Notes: generated by a model from the letters alone, not told the origin. Positions 25,401 through 35,579 are shown, counted from the first letter of the stretch. The stretch: 64,000 nucleotides of DNA from Nephrocerus scutellatus (GCA_947095585.1 OX352763.1:18091462-18155461), one strand, 5' to 3'. Numbers and translations are program-made.

Positions 25401-28400
25401 CATTAGCGTATGTTGCTATTCTGTCTGGAAGGATGGTTAGGTCAGGTTAGGTTTAGCTGCCTGTCGGTGGAAGAGCCGACACACTTAGACCAGTAATGGT
25501 CCATTGTGATACCACATAGATCGAGAACATTTTAAGCGCCTACTCGTTTAGCCATTTGGAGCTTCATATGAAGCGCAGTAGACTATTATTGTCATTGTTA
25601 CCTAAAATCCTAGATCGTTAAGGCCATTTAAAAAAAAAAAATCCCAGATGGAGCTTACGTTGTTGAAGAGAGCTTCACACGTACATAAAAGGTGCAGAAT
25701 GGTCTCCACTTCCTCCTCGTCCATACAGCTTCTGCAGAAGTCGTTCAAGAACACGCCAATCCTTGTTGCATGCTTGCCTATTAAACTCTTTCTTGTATAT
25801 TAAGTTTCCAGCTTAACTTTCTCTGTCCAGAATGAGACTTATCAGAGAAGGATAAGCTTTTGCCCTTTATGCAGGGTGGGTCAACATGTGGAATTTTATA
25901 TTTTCTAGTCAAGAGGACAAGTTCTGTTTTGTGGGGACTTACTCCCAAACCACAACGATCTGCCCATCTAGCTAGCTTGTTAAGAGCATTCTGTAAGAGT
26001 TCTTTCAGCAACATAGCAACGTCATCCGCATAGGCGATCACTCTGCAGCCCTCACTTTTCAGTCATATCAGCAGTTCGTTCACAACTAAGTTCCATAGAA
26101 GGGTGATAGAACTTCATCTTGCGGCGTTCCTCTGCAGACAGACAGACAGTTTTGAATTAATGATCCGACTTATAAGCAGGAGATTAATCAATTCGCCAAG
26201 TGAGTCGTCTGCCTTTACGGTCGACAGTGCAGCTGCGATTACAGATGTCTTGACGTATACTCCTTATGGTAAAGTGAATATTCAATAGAACTCACTGACC
26301 TATGTAGAGCTGTTTTTACAGATTTGCCTTTGCAAGCAGCATGTTGATCATTACACAAAAGTCTCTTATCAATACTATTGCGTAAGTGGATATCAATCAG
26401 TCTTTATAAGGAATGATGACAGACTGATAGGTCTGAGATCTCTTGGACTGACGTGAAAGAATTTGCCCGCTTTAGGTATGAAAATCACTTTCACTTCCCT
26501 TCATAAATCCGGAATGTGGACCAAATCCAGAACACTCCAGCACAGGAATGATAATATCTGAGGTCTTTTACAATTCGGCTGGTATTATGCCATCTGGTCA
26601 TCTGCAGATTTGTATGGTTTAAAGCTGTGCAGTGCCCAAAGCAATTTGTCCCTATTAATAAGATCATAAGATAAACGTAATTGAGCCAGCGAGCCAGCTG
26701 GAAAATGGGTGTCTTGTAGCAGATTGAGCTTTTCTTCGCTGGAGAGTCTACGAGCGATCTGATTTTTTCAAACATTATGACTTCCTTTACATCAATATGT
26801 GGCTAAAGTCCATTAGCATGTATAAATAAAACATTTAAAGTTTGAGTTGCGTGATGTCCAAAGTAGAAAAAAAAACACTTAAGAAGTAGTAAGAAGCCCC
26901 TATTTTCTATCTAAAAATCCGAAATCTTCTTACAGTCTTCCGCTTGCAATCTTCAATTGCGCATGTGCACATCCGGCTTAGTAGCGATGGTGAAACCAAA
27001 CCCAAAGGCTTAAAGATTTAATTCCAACTCAAACTTGAGCCGCCTTCACTGCAGTGCCAATAAACCAGCCGCAGTAGGAACAATGAACTCGGACTGAAAA
27101 ATGAACCGTTCCATAATTTAGTTTGCGTTTTCAAAAATGCATGTGAGTCGTCTGTGTGCGTGGTTTAGTTTGTGCATCCATTAAAGAAACCAAACAATTG
27201 TATCTGAAATACGTCAAGTGACGGGGAGTGGGAAAATACTTCTCAGCGGAATATGCAGAGTGCACTCCGCACGCAACCATTTGACATTCGTCTTGTCTGT
27301 TGCCGCCTGGCGATTGTAGTTGAAACAGTGAATCCTTTCCGTTAGAAATTAACAAAAATCCACTGCGTCCCCGGCGCCATTCCAGCCGCCATGTTCAGAC
27401 GACGACCAGCAGATGCCACCATGCGACGCTCTTGCGTCTTGTGCTAAGGCGTCGGGTCTAAGCTTAGTTTCTAGTTGGTTTCTTGGGATGTTGTGGGAAA
27501 CTTTTCACGGCTTCAGAGCAACAGGTCCGCTTATGAGTTGCGTGTGCCCTTTGGTGAGCTGTAATTTCCTGCATTTAACCAATTGTGCGGTTAATCATGG
27601 ATATTATGTTGCGAATCGCAGTCGCACTCTGTCATGTCTGTCTTTGTCGTTGTCGTCTTTGGTGGCGATGGATGGATGGATGGATAGATGATGAAGAAAG
27701 TAAATATTGCAGAGCGAGCTCGGAATCGAATTTCCATAAATCCAACAACAATAACGAAAACAATCAAATACTCGAAGATTGTGGTATCATTGGAACTCTT
27801 GATGAGGCGATGCTATTGTAATCCCTGGCCTCAGGAGCTCTGCCATAATCTGATGCGCATATTTATTTCCAGATACCCAGAAATAATTGTTGTTGTTTTT
27901 TTTTCTCCATATTATTAATTAGTTTTTGTTTTTCTACCTCTCCCCCTTCCAAACACGCTCAGGTCTCAATCGAGGAGGAAGTCTTAAATCGAATAGCAGC
28001 TCATGCAACAATGATTCTCCCGCCACAATACTCACCAATGGCGCTGATAACTTGTGCAACGAAATGAGTACGCTGATGTACGATTACGAGGTGATCTCAC
28101 GGATACACGATCTTGTTGGCAGCCTTAAGGGCAACTACAAGGAGCTCAATTCGAATATCACCCGAAATCTGCTGAATACCATTCAGGGTTCGATTCAGCG
28201 CAAGGACGAGGAAATGGCATGGGTGGATTCGTGCTGTTTGCAATTGATTGCGAAAAATAAGTCCGGCAAAGAGGAGACATTCACATTCCAGACACAAAAT
28301 CCATCCGTGAAAAAGGAATGGATCACCGAATTGCGTTTGGCACAGTTGGCCTTGGACGGTAGCAATTCACCAGCTTGGGAAGTGTCGGAGAAACATCAGA

Positions 28401-31400
28401 ACGATCATAAGCCATCGACGAAGATGCCGTTGTTTGTCAAGGCGATGCCTGTTTTCAAATCACAGCATCAAACGGAGGTGAGTTAAAGTTAAAACGTTGA
28501 TTTTGTCCATATACATAGAAATATAGCAAATGCTAAGAAAACGTAGACTATTATAGAAAAACGTAGAATATTTATAAATAAAATAAAAACTATAAAAGTT
28601 GTGAAAAAATGTTGAGAGTTATAGGAAAACATAGAATTATAGGAAAACAGAAAACATGAAAATTGAATGCTTGTAAGAAATTAAAGAAAAACGTCGAATT
28701 TAAAAAAAAAATAAAATCTGTAGGAAAGCCAGGAAAATGCATTTATTGTAGATAATTATAGGAAAACATAGAAAGGAAATTGTATGAAAATACTCAAAAA
28801 AAAACAGTATTGCAATACGAGAAGTACAATTGGGACGGCCTTAACCACTTCTTTGGGAGTATCAACTGGTCGGTATCATTTCGCGAAAGCAACGTGGATG
28901 CCGCCGCTGATGCAATCACAAACATCATCCTTATTGGTATGAGAGACTTTATCCCCTCCCGCAATAAGTCTGTCAAACCAAAGGAGTATGGATCTTATGA
29001 CTCGAGCGGTAAAGAGTCTTCTAGGATTAAAGAGGTATACTCTAGTTTTTTTAAAAAAATGTATAGTGAAAGTTAAACATAGAAAGTGAACAACAAAAAA
29101 TTTAGAGAATTAAAGGAAATCATAGAAAACGCAAAATTTGTAGAAAATAGAAGAAGCAAAACATAGAAATTTTTTGAGATGCGAAAATTGTAGTTGACAT
29201 AAAAAATGTATTTTAAAAAACATAGAAAATTATAGGAAATCATTTTCCATGTTTAACGTCAGGAAAGTTTTTTCATAAACAGACAATTATAGTAAACATC
29301 GAAAATGTATTTAAAAAATGTAGAGAATTATAGTTAAACAAAGAAAGTTACAATTTTTAGGAATTTATAGAAAGCATGTAGAAAATACGTAGAAAATAGA
29401 GAAATTCATGAAAATACTTCAAAAAGTTATTATAGTAAAACGTAGAAATTTTTCAAAAATATAATATTATGGTTATTAAAAAAAATCATTTAAAAATAAA
29501 TTTTAAGAATTATAGGAAAACATTTTACGTGTTAACAAAACGTTCAACGTAGGAAAATAGTTCTTTCAAGAACTAAAATTATAGGTAATCATAGAAATAG
29601 CGTAAAAACATAGAAAATTATAGGAAATCACATAAACATACAACATACAAACATACAACAATGTAGAATGTTACTCTATTTGACCACAAGCAACAGCTTA
29701 AGCCTATCTCTAATGTCCATTTCTCTGTTTCGCTTCTAGGTTCGCTGTGGATGCTACTACACCATCGCCAATGACACAAAAGTCGGCACCGCTCGTCGCC
29801 GCTTCAAACAGCAGAACTATCTGTGGGTTTGCACCAGCGACGGCACCAGCTCCCATATTGCCGTTCTCTCGCAACATCACCAGCAGGCTGGCAATTTGCG
29901 AGATGTTGGCTCATTTGATTTGGTCGAGACACAGATCAGCGCAATGGAGTTCGTCAAGGGTCTGGACAATTGCAAGACTAGAGAGGAGCACAACAGTCTG
30001 TTGGGCGATCTCATCTGGATGGGTACCGACAGCCGTAAGATTCTCATTTACTCGGCAATGAATCCCGAACAGGAGGAACAATTGGGCTGCTGCATGGTGC
30101 CTGGAGTGGTAATGAAAATTCTCTATCACTTCGATTCGGTATTTGTGGCGCTATCTAATTCAACATTGCTGATCTATCGACGGGCATTCGACGGCGTATG
30201 GATGCTGAAGGATCCTCAGGTTGTTCAGCTGGGCGAAAGTGGTCTTCCAGTGCCAAGTATTTTGCCAATCAATATAAACATCTATGCCTCCTGCGCGAAT
30301 AGAGTCTATGTGCTGAACGCTCTCACCGGCGATATCCAACGGAACTTCGAAGTGCAGCACGGTGCCGCACAGCAGGTCAACCTAATGGCACATTCTGGAA
30401 TTGGTCTCTGGATATCACTGAAGAATTCCACCATGCTGTGTCTGTACCATACAGAAACGTTCAAGCATTTGCAGGACATCAACATCGCTTCGAGTGTATT
30501 GCGAAACGATGGATGCGCAACGAAGAAGGACTCCGTCAATAACAGTTCCATTTATGTGACTGCACTGATGGCATGCAAGGGGCTACTGTGGGTCGGAACG
30601 AACGTAGGAATTGCGGTGACAATTCCGTTGCCACGACTCGAAGGCGTCCCTATAATAAGCGGTGGCGTTAGTATGTCGTGTCACGCGCATTTCGGCCCAA
30701 TAACCTTCCTGCTGCCATTGTTGCCGAAAGTCTATTCAAATTATAAACCCCCTCTGCCCAGTGCTCCCGTCGAACACCCAAGCTCTGCTGTCGGCGGTGG
30801 AGTTGGCGATGATTTGCAACTGCCAGCGATCGATGCGGCGGATAAGACAAATGACGACCTCGATGAGTCGGCTGTGGTGCTTCGCCGCGATCTCAAGGAT
30901 GACACGACGACGACGACAACAACATCGACTGTGATGATGCGTGAACTCAGCATCGATCATGAGTCACCGCGAAGCTCTAAGCTGGACAAGCAGAACTCTT
31001 TAGATCATTCGTTTTCAGCTAAAATACGCGCCCAGCTGGCCAACAGCCCGGCGTTGCATAGGAAACGTTTCCGTGAACTAAGCGATGCGTCTCGTATGTC
31101 GAAGACACTGCCACGCGGCTTAGGCTCCACTGGCTTCTTCAACAGCCCAGTACACTCGAACACATCAACGCTAAATCATGGCGATCACGGCTACTGCGAT
31201 GTCTACGGGCTGTATGGCAAATTGATTTTCGTCAAAGAGGACTACGACGCCGAAGAAGGCGCACAGAGAAATCTCATGGACATGATGTACGAGGGAATGC
31301 GACGCTCCGATCCGGAGCTGGCGGCCATTCCCGGCAAAGTGAGCACCCTCGATCGTCGTCTCCGCATGAAAGCAAGCCGACCACGGTCGCTGGATCTTTC

Positions 31401-31995
31401 CAATTGGTCCGTCGACTCGAAGTCATCCAGCCTCTATACATCGTCTGGCAGCGAAGAAAGCATGGGCATTCGATACTTTGGAGGACGCAGCGTATCACGC
31501 AACAGCAGTAGCGCCAGCCACAAAACATCAGGCAACGGCAGTGATCTGGGAAATATATCAGAAAATGGCACCATAACCGTTGACGTCCATCACAGTACGC
31601 CAAAAAGTGAAGACGTTGCTTTCAAGCACATGCTGTCCACGACATGGCCCTCAGCCAACAACAACAATGCCGCCGCCAATGCCGAGGGTAGCAGTAAGCC
31701 AGCAACCGCAGCAGCATCACTGCCAGCCAGCAGCTCAGCGGCCGCTGCAACGCTCAAACGAAAAAACAAAGCTAACGCCAAAAACAGCGCCAATCACTCT
31801 GCAGATGGCCCACGAACGATTATCACACTGACAGGTGGCCGCGGCTATTGGCGTCATGTCTGGTACAATAGCTCAAGCCCGAGCACAAAGGGAAGCTCAT
31901 CGTCGTCGTCGTCATCGTCGTCCTCATCTTCTAGTTCAACGCTCCTGGCCAATTCCAATGATGCACACATTGTTGTTTGGGAGAAGAAATTATAA
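12215..31995 (+). CDS. ARHGEF10-type Rho guanine nucleotide exchange factor (5' end not found)
   Basis: Five coding exons, 12215-13407, 13503-13727, 17670-18507, 27963-28477 and 29740-31995, join in one frame across GT-AG junctions and encode 1,674 residues plus stop. The order is a low-complexity N-terminal region (His, Ser, Gly, Gln tracts), a DH domain (about residues 448-640), a split PH-like region and a C-terminal WD40-like region. The DH block GLMVKPVQRFPQFILFLQDL and the DH-PH-propeller order are characteristic of ARHGEF10/ARHGEF10L. These proteins are cytosolic activators of Rho-family GTPases: they catalyse GDP release. The first exon enters mid-codon (its AT completes a codon), so an upstream exon exists, either in the first 12 kb or outside the window. 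ARHGEF17 is the next closest family, but its DH block differs. Introns 2 and 3 are repeat-filled (3.9 and 9.5 kb). Confidence 0.88.
13503..13727 (+). CDS. RhoGEF exon B: start of DH domain
   Basis: A 95-bp intron rich in CT and ACAC (13408-13502) precedes it. The exon runs in phase 0 from NEDDPVHSSSFGLDLM to LQRLVN before the donor GTGAGA. KRRHIVAAIVHSENSYVATL is the first helix of the DH domain, where the HSENSY motif corresponds to the conserved xxExxY of DH CR1. Confidence 0.88.
13905..14700. repeat. ~20-bp minisatellite in RhoGEF intron 2
   Basis: Around 40 degenerate copies of a 19-21-bp unit close to CTTGCTACTAGCTGAATAG run head to tail. Common variants are GATTGCTACT and TTTGCTACCAGC. 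CTAG and AGCT palindromic cores recur in every unit. There is no coding function. Confidence 0.9.
15980..16850 (+). mobile_element. I-like LINE relic: RNase H and C-terminal part
   Basis: Frames on the plus strand give FTNGSKM..GVGAEVFSENL, then ICVDSQTAVKAVIATSNLSD, then LVPGHSDIDGNERAD. These are the D(T)GS, DSQ and PGHxxxxGNERAD blocks of a retroelement RNase H. The first catalytic residue of the DGS block is N here, and stops interrupt the frame. The 3' part (16640-16830) matches the C-terminal tail also found at 47990-48140. Confidence 0.75.
17670..18507 (+). CDS. RhoGEF exon C: DH core and start of PH-like region
   Basis: Phase 0 start at DYKKPLEESS after the acceptor CTTTCGCAG; the donor GTGAGT at 18508 leaves one base of a Gly codon. 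It covers most of the DH domain, including VFVSAFSKPRVLEIYSGFIN, then GLMVKPVQRFPQ, the conserved CR3 segment that faces the GTPase. The first strands of the PH-like domain follow (LLREDNVTHMEF, KQRRLLLLNDKVICVSV). Confidence 0.92.
18830..19556. repeat. Dispersed repeat pair with CACGTG motif
   Basis: TTTGAGGTCCTTTTTAACCA followed by CTTTC(A/G)CACGA and AGAG(A/G)GCT occurs at about 18900-18950 and again at 19465-19515. TGTGGCACGTGT, followed by (A/G)ATG..TGGAAA, occurs at 19422 and at the LINE insertion site (19557 / 21684), a spacing of 135 bp when the LINE is removed. The class is unknown. Confidence 0.6.
19100..19380 (+). mobile_element. LINE C-terminal relic (RTE-like)
   Basis: A plus-strand frame reads FDWNPQESRRVGRPIKT, then AIEEEARSQGTEWCLLKPQ and VRWRAFVEE. 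The same end (LDWHPQ...TIEDEARSQRTELRLLKLQALNRVRWRAF) occurs on the minus strand at 51757-51957. This is the conserved tail of an RTE-like LINE ORF. It contains a stop and is dead. Confidence 0.65.
19569..21683 (-). mobile_element. 5'-truncated Jockey-like LINE with target-site duplication
   Basis: The minus strand encodes a reverse transcriptase in two overlapping frames (21691-20861 and 20876-19794). It has YRPIALLCCISKVLE, then LDIEKAFDSVW, GVPQGSRLGPVLY and the catalytic LFADDS, followed by TKYLGINF and a thumb region. One frameshift near 20865 breaks the ORF, and the endonuclease domain is absent (5' truncation). A run of six A closes the 3' end (19569-19574 on plus). Both flanks carry TGTGGCACGTGT (19557-19568 and 21684-21695). 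Removing the insert restores the host repeat, which supports a true target-site duplication. Confidence 0.88.
22050..22200 (+). pseudogene. Tc1/mariner transposase fragment
   Basis: A plus-strand frame gives WTFQQDSSPSHKARLTQQFF. This matches the block around the second catalytic aspartate (FQQD.AP.H) of Tc1/mariner transposases. Only about 45 residues are recognisable and no inverted repeats were found, so it is a dead fragment. Confidence 0.65.
23958..24231 (+). mobile_element. SINE copy in RhoGEF intron 3
   Basis: It has a shortened head (CGCGTGGCTACTGAGCAGGA) and the B box GGTTCGAATCCC, followed by the same body as 11461-11755: TTTTTCACGGTGTCCCACCT, CCGAGAGTAATAA, GTCACGGAAAACTGCTTAA, CACAAATGG and GGACCGCGATGGTCTGTCG. 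It ends in (ATT)n. The A-box region appears partly deleted. Confidence 0.8.
24705..25105 (-). mobile_element. LINE C-terminal relic
   Basis: The minus strand reads VIGSETWVLSKKS, then EIYERYREADIVKRIKLVMF, RWGRHLARMNKENPVRKVI and a basic RRRPG segment. ETW followed by DIVKRIKL..RW.GHLARM is the thumb/C-terminal end of a common LINE type (CR1/RTE-like). The 3' end at about 24725 is related to the other 3' ends listed here (CATCATATTTGGTTCTA). Confidence 0.7.
25620..26775 (-). mobile_element. I-like LINE relic, internally deleted
   Basis: The minus strand carries, in shifted frames, GKSVKTALH, SSIEYSLYHKEYT, VIAYADDVAMLL (the catalytic YADD box) and CGLGVSPHKTELVLLTRKYK. It then jumps to CRSCMDEEEVETILHLLC, the zinc-knuckle-like C-terminal block. 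The RNase H part between them is missing. It is the same family as 35580-35969. Several frameshifts make it non-functional. Confidence 0.75.
27963..28477 (+). CDS. RhoGEF exon D: second part of PH-like region
   Basis: The acceptor CTCAG at 27962 and a split Gly codon (G/GT) restore the frame: TAG-LNRGGSLKSNSSS. The exon encodes about 171 residues, including YDYEVISRIHDLVGSLKGNY and CCLQLIAKNKSGKEETFTFQ. A C-terminal PH helix (VKKEWITELRLAQLALD) and KMPLFVKAMPVFKSQ follow, a linker typical of ARHGEF10 proteins. It ends in phase 0 at GAG/GTGAGT. Confidence 0.92.
28478..29739. repeat. A-rich degenerate tandem repeat in RhoGEF intron 4
   Basis: Most of this 1.26-kb intron is built from degenerate units resembling TATAGGAAAACATAGAAAAT (about 20 bp). 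They are interrupted by a LINE fragment at 28795-29077. The flanking splice sites (GTGAGT; CGCTTCTAG) are intact, so the repeat is carried as intron DNA. Confidence 0.8.
28795..29077 (+). mobile_element. LINE ORF2 fragment inside intron 4
   Basis: A plus-strand frame reads NWDGLNHFFGSINWSVSFRE, then NVDAAADAITNIILIGMRDF and IPSRNKSVKPKEYGS. This resembles the linker between endonuclease and reverse transcriptase of Jockey/CR1 LINEs. It is about 90 residues, cut off at both ends, and embedded in the A-rich repeat. Confidence 0.6.
29740..31995 (+). CDS. RhoGEF exon E: C-terminal WD40-like region and stop
   Basis: The acceptor CGCTTCTAG leads to VRCGCYYTIANDTKVGTARR, then repeated beta-propeller-like segments: NYLWVCTSDGTSSHIAVL, DLIWMGTDSRKILIYS, VFVALSNSTLLIYRR, ANRVYVLNALTGDIQRN and LLWVGTNVGIAVTIPLP. 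A long disordered insertion (about residues 1270-1630 of the joined protein) has acidic, Thr-rich and Ser-rich tracts, including a poly-Ser run near the end, before the last strand DAHIVVWEKKL and the TAA stop. The 752-codon exon is intact. Confidence 0.92.
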   Translation, partial: VRCGCYYTIANDTKVGTARRRFKQQNYLWVCTSDGTSSHIAVLSQHHQQAGNLRDVGSFDLVETQISAMEFVKGLDNCKTREEHNSLLGDLIWMGTDSRKILIYSAMNPEQEEQLGCCMVPGVVMKILYHFDSVFVALSNSTLLIYRRAFDGVWMLKDPQVVQLGESGLPVPSILPININIYASCANRVYVLNALTGDIQRNFEVQHGAAQQVNLMAHSGIGLWISLKNSTMLCLYHTETFKHLQDINIASSVLRNDGCATKKDSVNNSSIYVTALMACKGLLWVGTNVGIAVTIPLPRLEGVPIISGGVSMSCHAHFGPITFLLPLLPKVYSNYKPPLPSAPVEHPSSAVGGGVGDDLQLPAIDAADKTNDDLDESAVVLRRDLKDDTTTTTTTSTVMMRELSIDHESPRSSKLDKQNSLDHSFSAKIRAQLANSPALHRKRFRELSDASRMSKTLPRGLGSTGFFNSPVHSNTSTLNHGDHGYCDVYGLYGKLIFVKEDYDAEEGAQRNLMDMMYEGMRRSDPELAAIPGKVSTLDRRLRMKASRPRSLDLSNWSVDSKSSSLYTSSGSEESMGIRYFGGRSVSRNSSSASHKTSGNGSDLGNISENGTITVDVHHSTPKSEDVAFKHMLSTTWPSANNNNAAANAEGSSKPATAAASLPASSSAAAATLKRKNKANAKNSANHSADGPRTIITLTGGRGYWRHVWYNSSSPSTKGSSSSSSSSSSSSSSSTLLANSNDAHIVVWEKKL

Positions 31996-32300
31996 TCGAG
32001 AAGGGATGCGTCTGTTGGTACAGGTGTTGGAGTTTCGTCACGGCTCGGTCGTCGAGTACGATTTAAATCCGAGTAGAACTCATAGTCTATAGATGAGGGG
32101 AAAAAAGAGTGGCAGTCTAAAGAGGGAAATAGAGCGGAAGTCTAGAGAGGGAATAAACTGATACAGAGAGAGAGAGATAGAGGAATAGAGTGTAACTTTT
32201 CAGTTGGAGAATGGAAATTTGTTTTAGTCAAGTGAACGAACGAATGTTCGATTCTGTTTTGATTTCGATCGTTTTTCTTTTTTTTTTTTGTAAATAAAAC
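31996..32300 (+). other. RhoGEF 3' UTR (proximal)
   Basis: Non-coding sequence directly after the stop. It contains a GAGAGAGAGAGATAGAGG run and leads to the first AATAAA at 32293-32298. Further AATAAA motifs in the AT-rich DNA to about 35070 could serve longer transcripts. Confidence 0.55.
32289..32298 (+). promoter_or_regulatory. Polyadenylation signal overlapping a Pumilio-type motif
   Basis: TGTAAATAAA contains AATAAA (poly(A) signal) overlapping TGTAAATA, which fits the UGUANAUA consensus bound by Pumilio proteins. A second TGTAAATA lies at 33804-33811. Functional use is inferred from position only. Confidence 0.4.
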
Positions 32301-32454
32301 GAAAAAAGTTTGACTGTGTTTAAGGTAATGCGTACTTTAAGTTTTTACGTTCTTTGCAAATGTTGTCTCTCGGCGGGCTTCTCGTTGTATTCTTTCAATT
32401 TTGTTTTGAAAATATTGATAAACATCTAGCTTTGTGTTTTGTTGATTAACTTAA

Positions 32455-33580
32455 TCTCTGTCTCTCTCTCTCACCGCAACACATACATTTTTCAATATCC
32501 TGTTTTCTCTTTTTATATATTCTATATTGTTTTATTCCCTCTCGCTGTATTCTCTCTTGATATATTTGGTCTTGCTATATTCTCTTTATAGCTCTCTCCA
32601 CCAGACGCACACATTTTTCAATCTCCCGTTTTCTCTTTTTTATACTCTCTCTCGCTATACTCTTTGTTGATATATTTTCACTTCTTATATTCTCTCTCTC
32701 ACAACACACACACACATTTTCAATCTCCTGCTCTCTTTCTATATTCTCTCTTGCTTTATTCCCTCTCGCTATAACCTCTCTTGCTATATGCTCTTTATAG
32801 CTCTCTCCACCAAAAAAAAAAAAACATTTTCAATCTCCTGTTCTCTCGTATTTTTACTCTCTAGCTATATTCTCTCACCACACACACATAGCTCACTCCA
32901 CCAAAAAAACATTTTCAATCTTCTGTTCTCTCTTTTGCTTTATTCTCTGTCGCTATATTCTCTCTTTATATATTTTCTCTTGCTATATTCTCTTTATAGC
33001 TCTCCCCATCAGACACACACATTTTTCAATCTCCTGTTGTCTCTTTTAAATTTCTCTATCGCTATATTCTCTGTTGATATATTTTCTCTTGCTATTATAT
33101 TCTCTCTATATCTCTCTCACCACATACACACATACATTTTAAATCTTCTGTTAATTCTTTGTATTATTCCCTCTCGCTATATTCTCTCTTGATATATTTT
33201 TTCTTGCTATATTCTCTTTATAACTCTCTCACCAGAAACACACATTTTTCAATCTCCAGTTCTCTCTCTTTATATTCTCTGTTGATATTTTTTCTCTTGC
33301 TATATTCTCTGTATCGTTATCTCTATCTATCGCTGTCTCTATCTATTGCTCTCTATATATTGCTCCTATCTATCGCTCTGTCTATCTATCACTCTCTCTA
33401 TCTATCGCTCTATTTATCTATCGCGCTCTATATCTGTCGCTCTCTTATCTATCGCTCTCTCTATCTAACTCTTTCTCTCTATCTATCGCTCTCTCTCTCT
33501 CTCTCTCTCGTGCGCTCTCTCTCTCTCTCTCTCTCGCTCTCTCTCTCTCTCGCGCTCTCTCTTTCCTGAGACAAGATCCA
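32455..33580. repeat. CT-rich minisatellite / microsatellite downstream of RhoGEF
   Basis: Units of about 100-140 bp repeat the order ACACACATTTTCAATCTCC, TGTTCTCTC, TATATTCTCTCTCGCTAT, TGATATATTTTCTC and TTTATAGCTCTC. The array grades at about 33310-33570 into CTATCTATCG tetranucleotides and pure (CT)n. Long open frames here are Ser/Leu/Tyr artefacts of the repeat. Confidence 0.9.
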
Positions 33581-35579
33581 AGAACCCTAAATGTAGATAT
33601 TGTTTAAATCATCTCTTAGTTTATTAATCGATTGCAAGATTTTGAAGGATTTTCTCACTGCAATTAGTTAAGGTTCGTTTATTACTCATAAATAAATATT
33701 GTAAAAAACAAAAACAAACAGTTATTCACCTTTGTTGCAATTTTGTAACAAACGTTAATTATTAATAACTGAATGGAGATTACCATTGCCGATGAACAAT
33801 CGCTGTAAATATTGTAAAATTTTGCTCTCGTTCACAATTTGTATTTGCCTAACTGAGAGATAGAGATGTAGAGAGAGAGAAAGCATTGCGTTACTCTCTG
33901 CCAATCTCTCTCTATCTCTCTATATGTATATTTTTCTCTCTCTATTCTTTTACTTTTATTGTTCTTATTTTTATTTGAATGAACATTTAATTAAAAAAAA
34001 AACAAAGAATTAGCGAAAGTATGGAGTAATTTTTCTCATGCCAACTCAAAAGATACCCCAATACACCCACACACACACACACATCTACACATAATAGATT
34101 CGTTTTATTACTTCTAGCTGATGATTGTTTTTATTTTTAATTTATCTTTAATTTATCTATACACGAGAGTTATAAAGTTAATTATTATAATCACATTGAA
34201 CAACAACAATTTATTCTACACATATTTTTAAAATGAAATATCTTTGTATAACAAACAAAAGCAAATTATAATCAACAATTTTTTTGTTCTTTGTATTAAT
34301 TATAATGCAATTTGTTAACGCATAAATCGAGCACATAACAACTTTAGTGAAAATTCAAAATATAGTTTATATTTATGTTGCAGCAGCAACAACATTCATA
34401 TATCACATATATCTATAGATTTACTTTGTATTGCAAATCTTATTCTTTGTATTTTTTCTACACATTTTTGGTACTAAAAAGAAAATAAATAATAAAAAGT
34501 AAAAAACAATAGTATTTCTTAGCGAAAAGCCACTTAAGTTAATCAAACAATTATCAAATAACTTATAATAATGTTGTTGTTAATATTTCCACATATGTTT
34601 CGAATCAACAAATTGATGATTTGATCAAATGAGTGTGAGTGTTTTTTCATCATCATCGCAACATGGTTGCATTGCACACTCATTGCAAGGACCAAAAAAA
34701 AACTTGAAAATTTGACCAACTTTTTGTTTATTGTTTATACTCTCTGCACTTTCTGCGTGTAACGATGTATTTTGAGGATAACAAAGAACTCATACATACA
34801 CACAGAGACACACGCATTGAAAAAAAGGGATAAACAAACAAATGAATATTTTTAATTATTATTACAATTTATATTATTTACTATTTTTAATGCAAAAACA
34901 TTAATTGTATACAACTATACATGGAGTAAACAGCAAATACATAACCTAAAGTAAAACAAACAAACAAACAAACAAACAAACGTATGGTTATACATTATGT
35001 ATAAATATATATATATATATATCGTAAAGTTATTATTATTATTAATACAAAAAGTAAAATAAAATAAAACAAAAAAAAACTTAAAAATAAAACGTTCTTA
35101 GTATTAATTTTTTTATATAGGTACATATACATATACACATACATTTGGGTAATGATTTTTGGGTATATTCTAAGAAAAAAATCGTTCTACAGTAAGGGTC
35201 TACCGCCAATGTTGACATCATTTATCGGGGATTTAAGAAAAGCTTACTTTGGTGTACCCTGATCCATGACAACGGAAATTGCTCTGTTAATACTAATGGT
35301 AGAAACTTCGTTTAGGACTTTGTTTTTAGGAGATATACTAGTCTTTGTAACTGCGTTTAAATAAATCTTGGTATCTTGTTTGAGTCTTCAGTTATCCAAC
35401 TTCAATGCCTGTTGCAGTTTTCTTGCCCATGCTAACTTTTAACTTTGAGCGCAATTTTCCATAGAAAATGCGTAATAAACATAACGTTTTACAATTTTTT
35501 TATGAATTAAAATAAACAATAAGTATGCGGAAATTTTATGATAATTGGGAAAACCAAACTTCACCCAACTTCTGTTTAA
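33581..35579. other. AT-rich 3' flank, nothing coding
   Basis: Very AT-rich DNA with an ACAC run (about 34066-34082), an (ACAA)n run near 34957-34980, a (TA)n run near 35006-35022 and many A/T homopolymers. It may be a long 3' UTR or intergenic. No RNA gene or ORF is supported. Confidence 0.5.

Larger units (their letters stand above)
18508..27962. other. RhoGEF intron 3 (9.5 kb, TE-filled)
   Basis: Bounded by the donor GTGAGT and the acceptor CCAAACACGCTCAG. TEs are annotated separately. The unassigned parts (about 22240-23955, 24235-24700, 25110-25430 and 26780-27960) contain no gene I can support. The last of these includes a short GATGGATGGATG run near 27669. Confidence 0.8.

Noticed and set aside
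32788..33569. Two long ORFs (134 and 136 codons)
   Set aside because: They translate the CT/TAT repeat into Ser-Leu-Tyr tracts; no independent coding signal.
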